From the NCBI GenBank assembly GCA_014860225.1, contig JACZKE010000060.1, positions 248,001 through 312,000 of the forward strand: DNA of 64,000 bases. Direction: 5' to 3'. This document shows positions 62,825 to 64,000 of the stretch, in pieces. This DNA is from Desulfuromonadales bacterium (lineage in GTDB: Bacteria > Desulfobacterota > Desulfuromonadia > Desulfuromonadales > BM103). The translations under genes were made by a program, and so were the position numbers. The stretch's first letter is position 1, and every line of letters starts with the position of its first letter. The notes under the pieces were generated by a model. That model saw only the letters and a list, made by a program, of their open reading frames with translations, was not told the origin of the DNA and did not search any database.

Positions 62825-63808
62825 ATGCTTCGTCTGAGTATTGCAGAACTATTGTCCGAGACGGAGGCCGGGCTTGACCTGGAGCTTTTGGCCGGCGAGC
62901 GTGGCCTGAACCGTTTTGTGCAGATCCCAAGAATCCAAAAACCTGGTTTGGCGCTGGCCGGTTATACCAAGAATCTCCATCCCGATCGCATTCAGATTCT
63001 CGGCGCCACCGAGCTGAGTTATCTCTCGGAATTATTGCTGCAGGATCGCAGCAAGGCTGAAGAGCACATCTCCCGGCTCTGCGCACTTGATATCTGCTGC
63101 TTTATCATCACCAAAAATATGACCCCGCCTGAAAGCCTCCGGCGCGAAGTGGAGAAGCACAATATTCCGCTGCTTCGCAGTCATCATCAAAGCTCAACCT
63201 TCATCTCTCTGTTGACCCAGTATCTGGAAGAACGCCTGCTCCCTCAGACCAATGTGCATGGTGTGCTTGTCGATGTGCTCGGCGTTGGTGTGCTCCTGCT
63301 CGGCAAGAGCGGCGTCGGCAAAAGCGAATGCGCTCTTGATCTGATCATCCGTGGACATCGACTGGTCGCTGACGATGTCATTAAGGTCCGTCTGAAATTG
63401 CCGGCAGTTCTCTTTGGCGAATGCAGTGACCTGTTGCATTACCATATGGAGATCCGTGGTCTGGGCATCATCAATATTAAACATTTATTTGGTGTGGCTG
63501 CTATTCGTGAACGCAAAAAAATCGATCTGGCTATCGAGCTCGTGGAATGGCAGGATGGCCACGAATACGACCGTCTCGGTCTGGAAGAGAGCAACTATGA
63601 ACTGCTTGGAGTGAAATTGCCCCTACAGACAATTCCGGTCCGTCAGGGCCGGAATATTACGACCATCGTTGAGGTTGCGGCCCGCAACCAGTTGCTCAAG
63701 GAGATGGGCTATCACAGTGCGGTAGAGTTTGAAGAGCGTTTGGAGCAGCGCATGGCTGAAACTGCCAGAATCCACGCTCGGTCCATCATTGGGGACAACC
63801 TGGAATGA
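62825..63808 (+). CDS. hprK: HPr kinase/phosphorylase
   Basis: VLLLGKSGVGKSECALDLIIRGHRLVADDVI...EIRGLGIINIKHLFG. Confidence 0.96.
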   Translation: MLRLSIAELLSETEAGLDLELLAGERGLNRFVQIPRIQKPGLALAGYTKNLHPDRIQILGATELSYLSELLLQDRSKAEEHISRLCALDICCFIITKNMTPPESLRREVEKHNIPLLRSHHQSSTFISLLTQYLEERLLPQTNVHGVLVDVLGVGVLLLGKSGVGKSECALDLIIRGHRLVADDVIKVRLKLPAVLFGECSDLLHYHMEIRGLGIINIKHLFGVAAIRERKKIDLAIELVEWQDGHEYDRLGLEESNYELLGVKLPLQTIPVRQGRNITTIVEVAARNQLLKEMGYHSAVEFEERLEQRMAETARIHARSIIGDNLE

Positions 63809-64000
63809 AACGGCAACTGGTTATTATCACCGGGCTGTCGGGATCCGGTAAAAGCACTGGCGCCAGGGCCCTTGAAGATGCCGGTTTCTTTGTCATCGAT
63901 AACCTTCCCTTGGTCATGCTTCCTGATTTTCTCGCGTTGACAGGACATGGCTACCCCAAAGTGGCCGCGGTCGTTGATGCCAGAAGTTCTGATTTCTTAG
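63805..64000 (+). CDS. rapZ: RNase adapter protein RapZ (partial, runs off window)
   Basis: MKRQLVIITGLSGSGKSTGARALEDAGFFVIDNLPLVMLPDFL; ATGA overlap with hprK. Confidence 0.95.
   Translation, partial: MKRQLVIITGLSGSGKSTGARALEDAGFFVIDNLPLVMLPDFLALTGHGYPKVAAVVDARSSDFL

Overview
The window reads as one contiguous piece of a Gram-negative chromosome. Gene order and content (pilMNOPQ-aroKB, kdsB-pyrG-kdsA-kdsD-kdsC-lptCAB-rpoN-hpf-ptsN-hprK-rapZ) look Desulfuromonadales/Geobacter-like; this is inference and no search was run. About 0.4-17.7 kb is an ABC-transporter-dependent surface polysaccharide cluster: Wzm/Wzt, several glycosyltransferases, methyltransferases, a radical SAM/SPASM protein, two DUF115/GT42-like paralogs, and a cyclase-cytidylyltransferase-hydroxyacid dehydrogenase-SDR cassette. 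It is scarred by a complete IS4-family insertion and other remnants. About 17.7-20.7 kb is a mobile/stability module: a RAYT-type Y1 transposase bounded by 24-bp inverted repeats, MntA/HepT, and Phd/VapC. The rest is mostly core genes, broken by an integrase remnant at tRNA-Leu, a TetR-RND efflux operon and a patch of decayed genes at 46.9-49.6 kb. The observations I consider most worth following up are: (1) a likely unannotated selenoprotein, a 62-aa membrane protein with an in-frame UGA at the position where Cys is expected and a bSECIS-like hairpin with GGUC loop just downstream (48498-48686, minus); (2) two tandem paralogous 48-aa single-TM microproteins missing from the ORF track (38806-39147, minus) next to the TetR-RND operon; (3) a possible CMP-activated acidic sugar cassette bracketed by two DUF115/GT42-like proteins; (4) an IS with exact 9-bp TSD in a methyltransferase gene that also lacks SAM motif I; (5) a 137-bp foldback element flanked by 13-bp direct repeats at the mqnA start codon.
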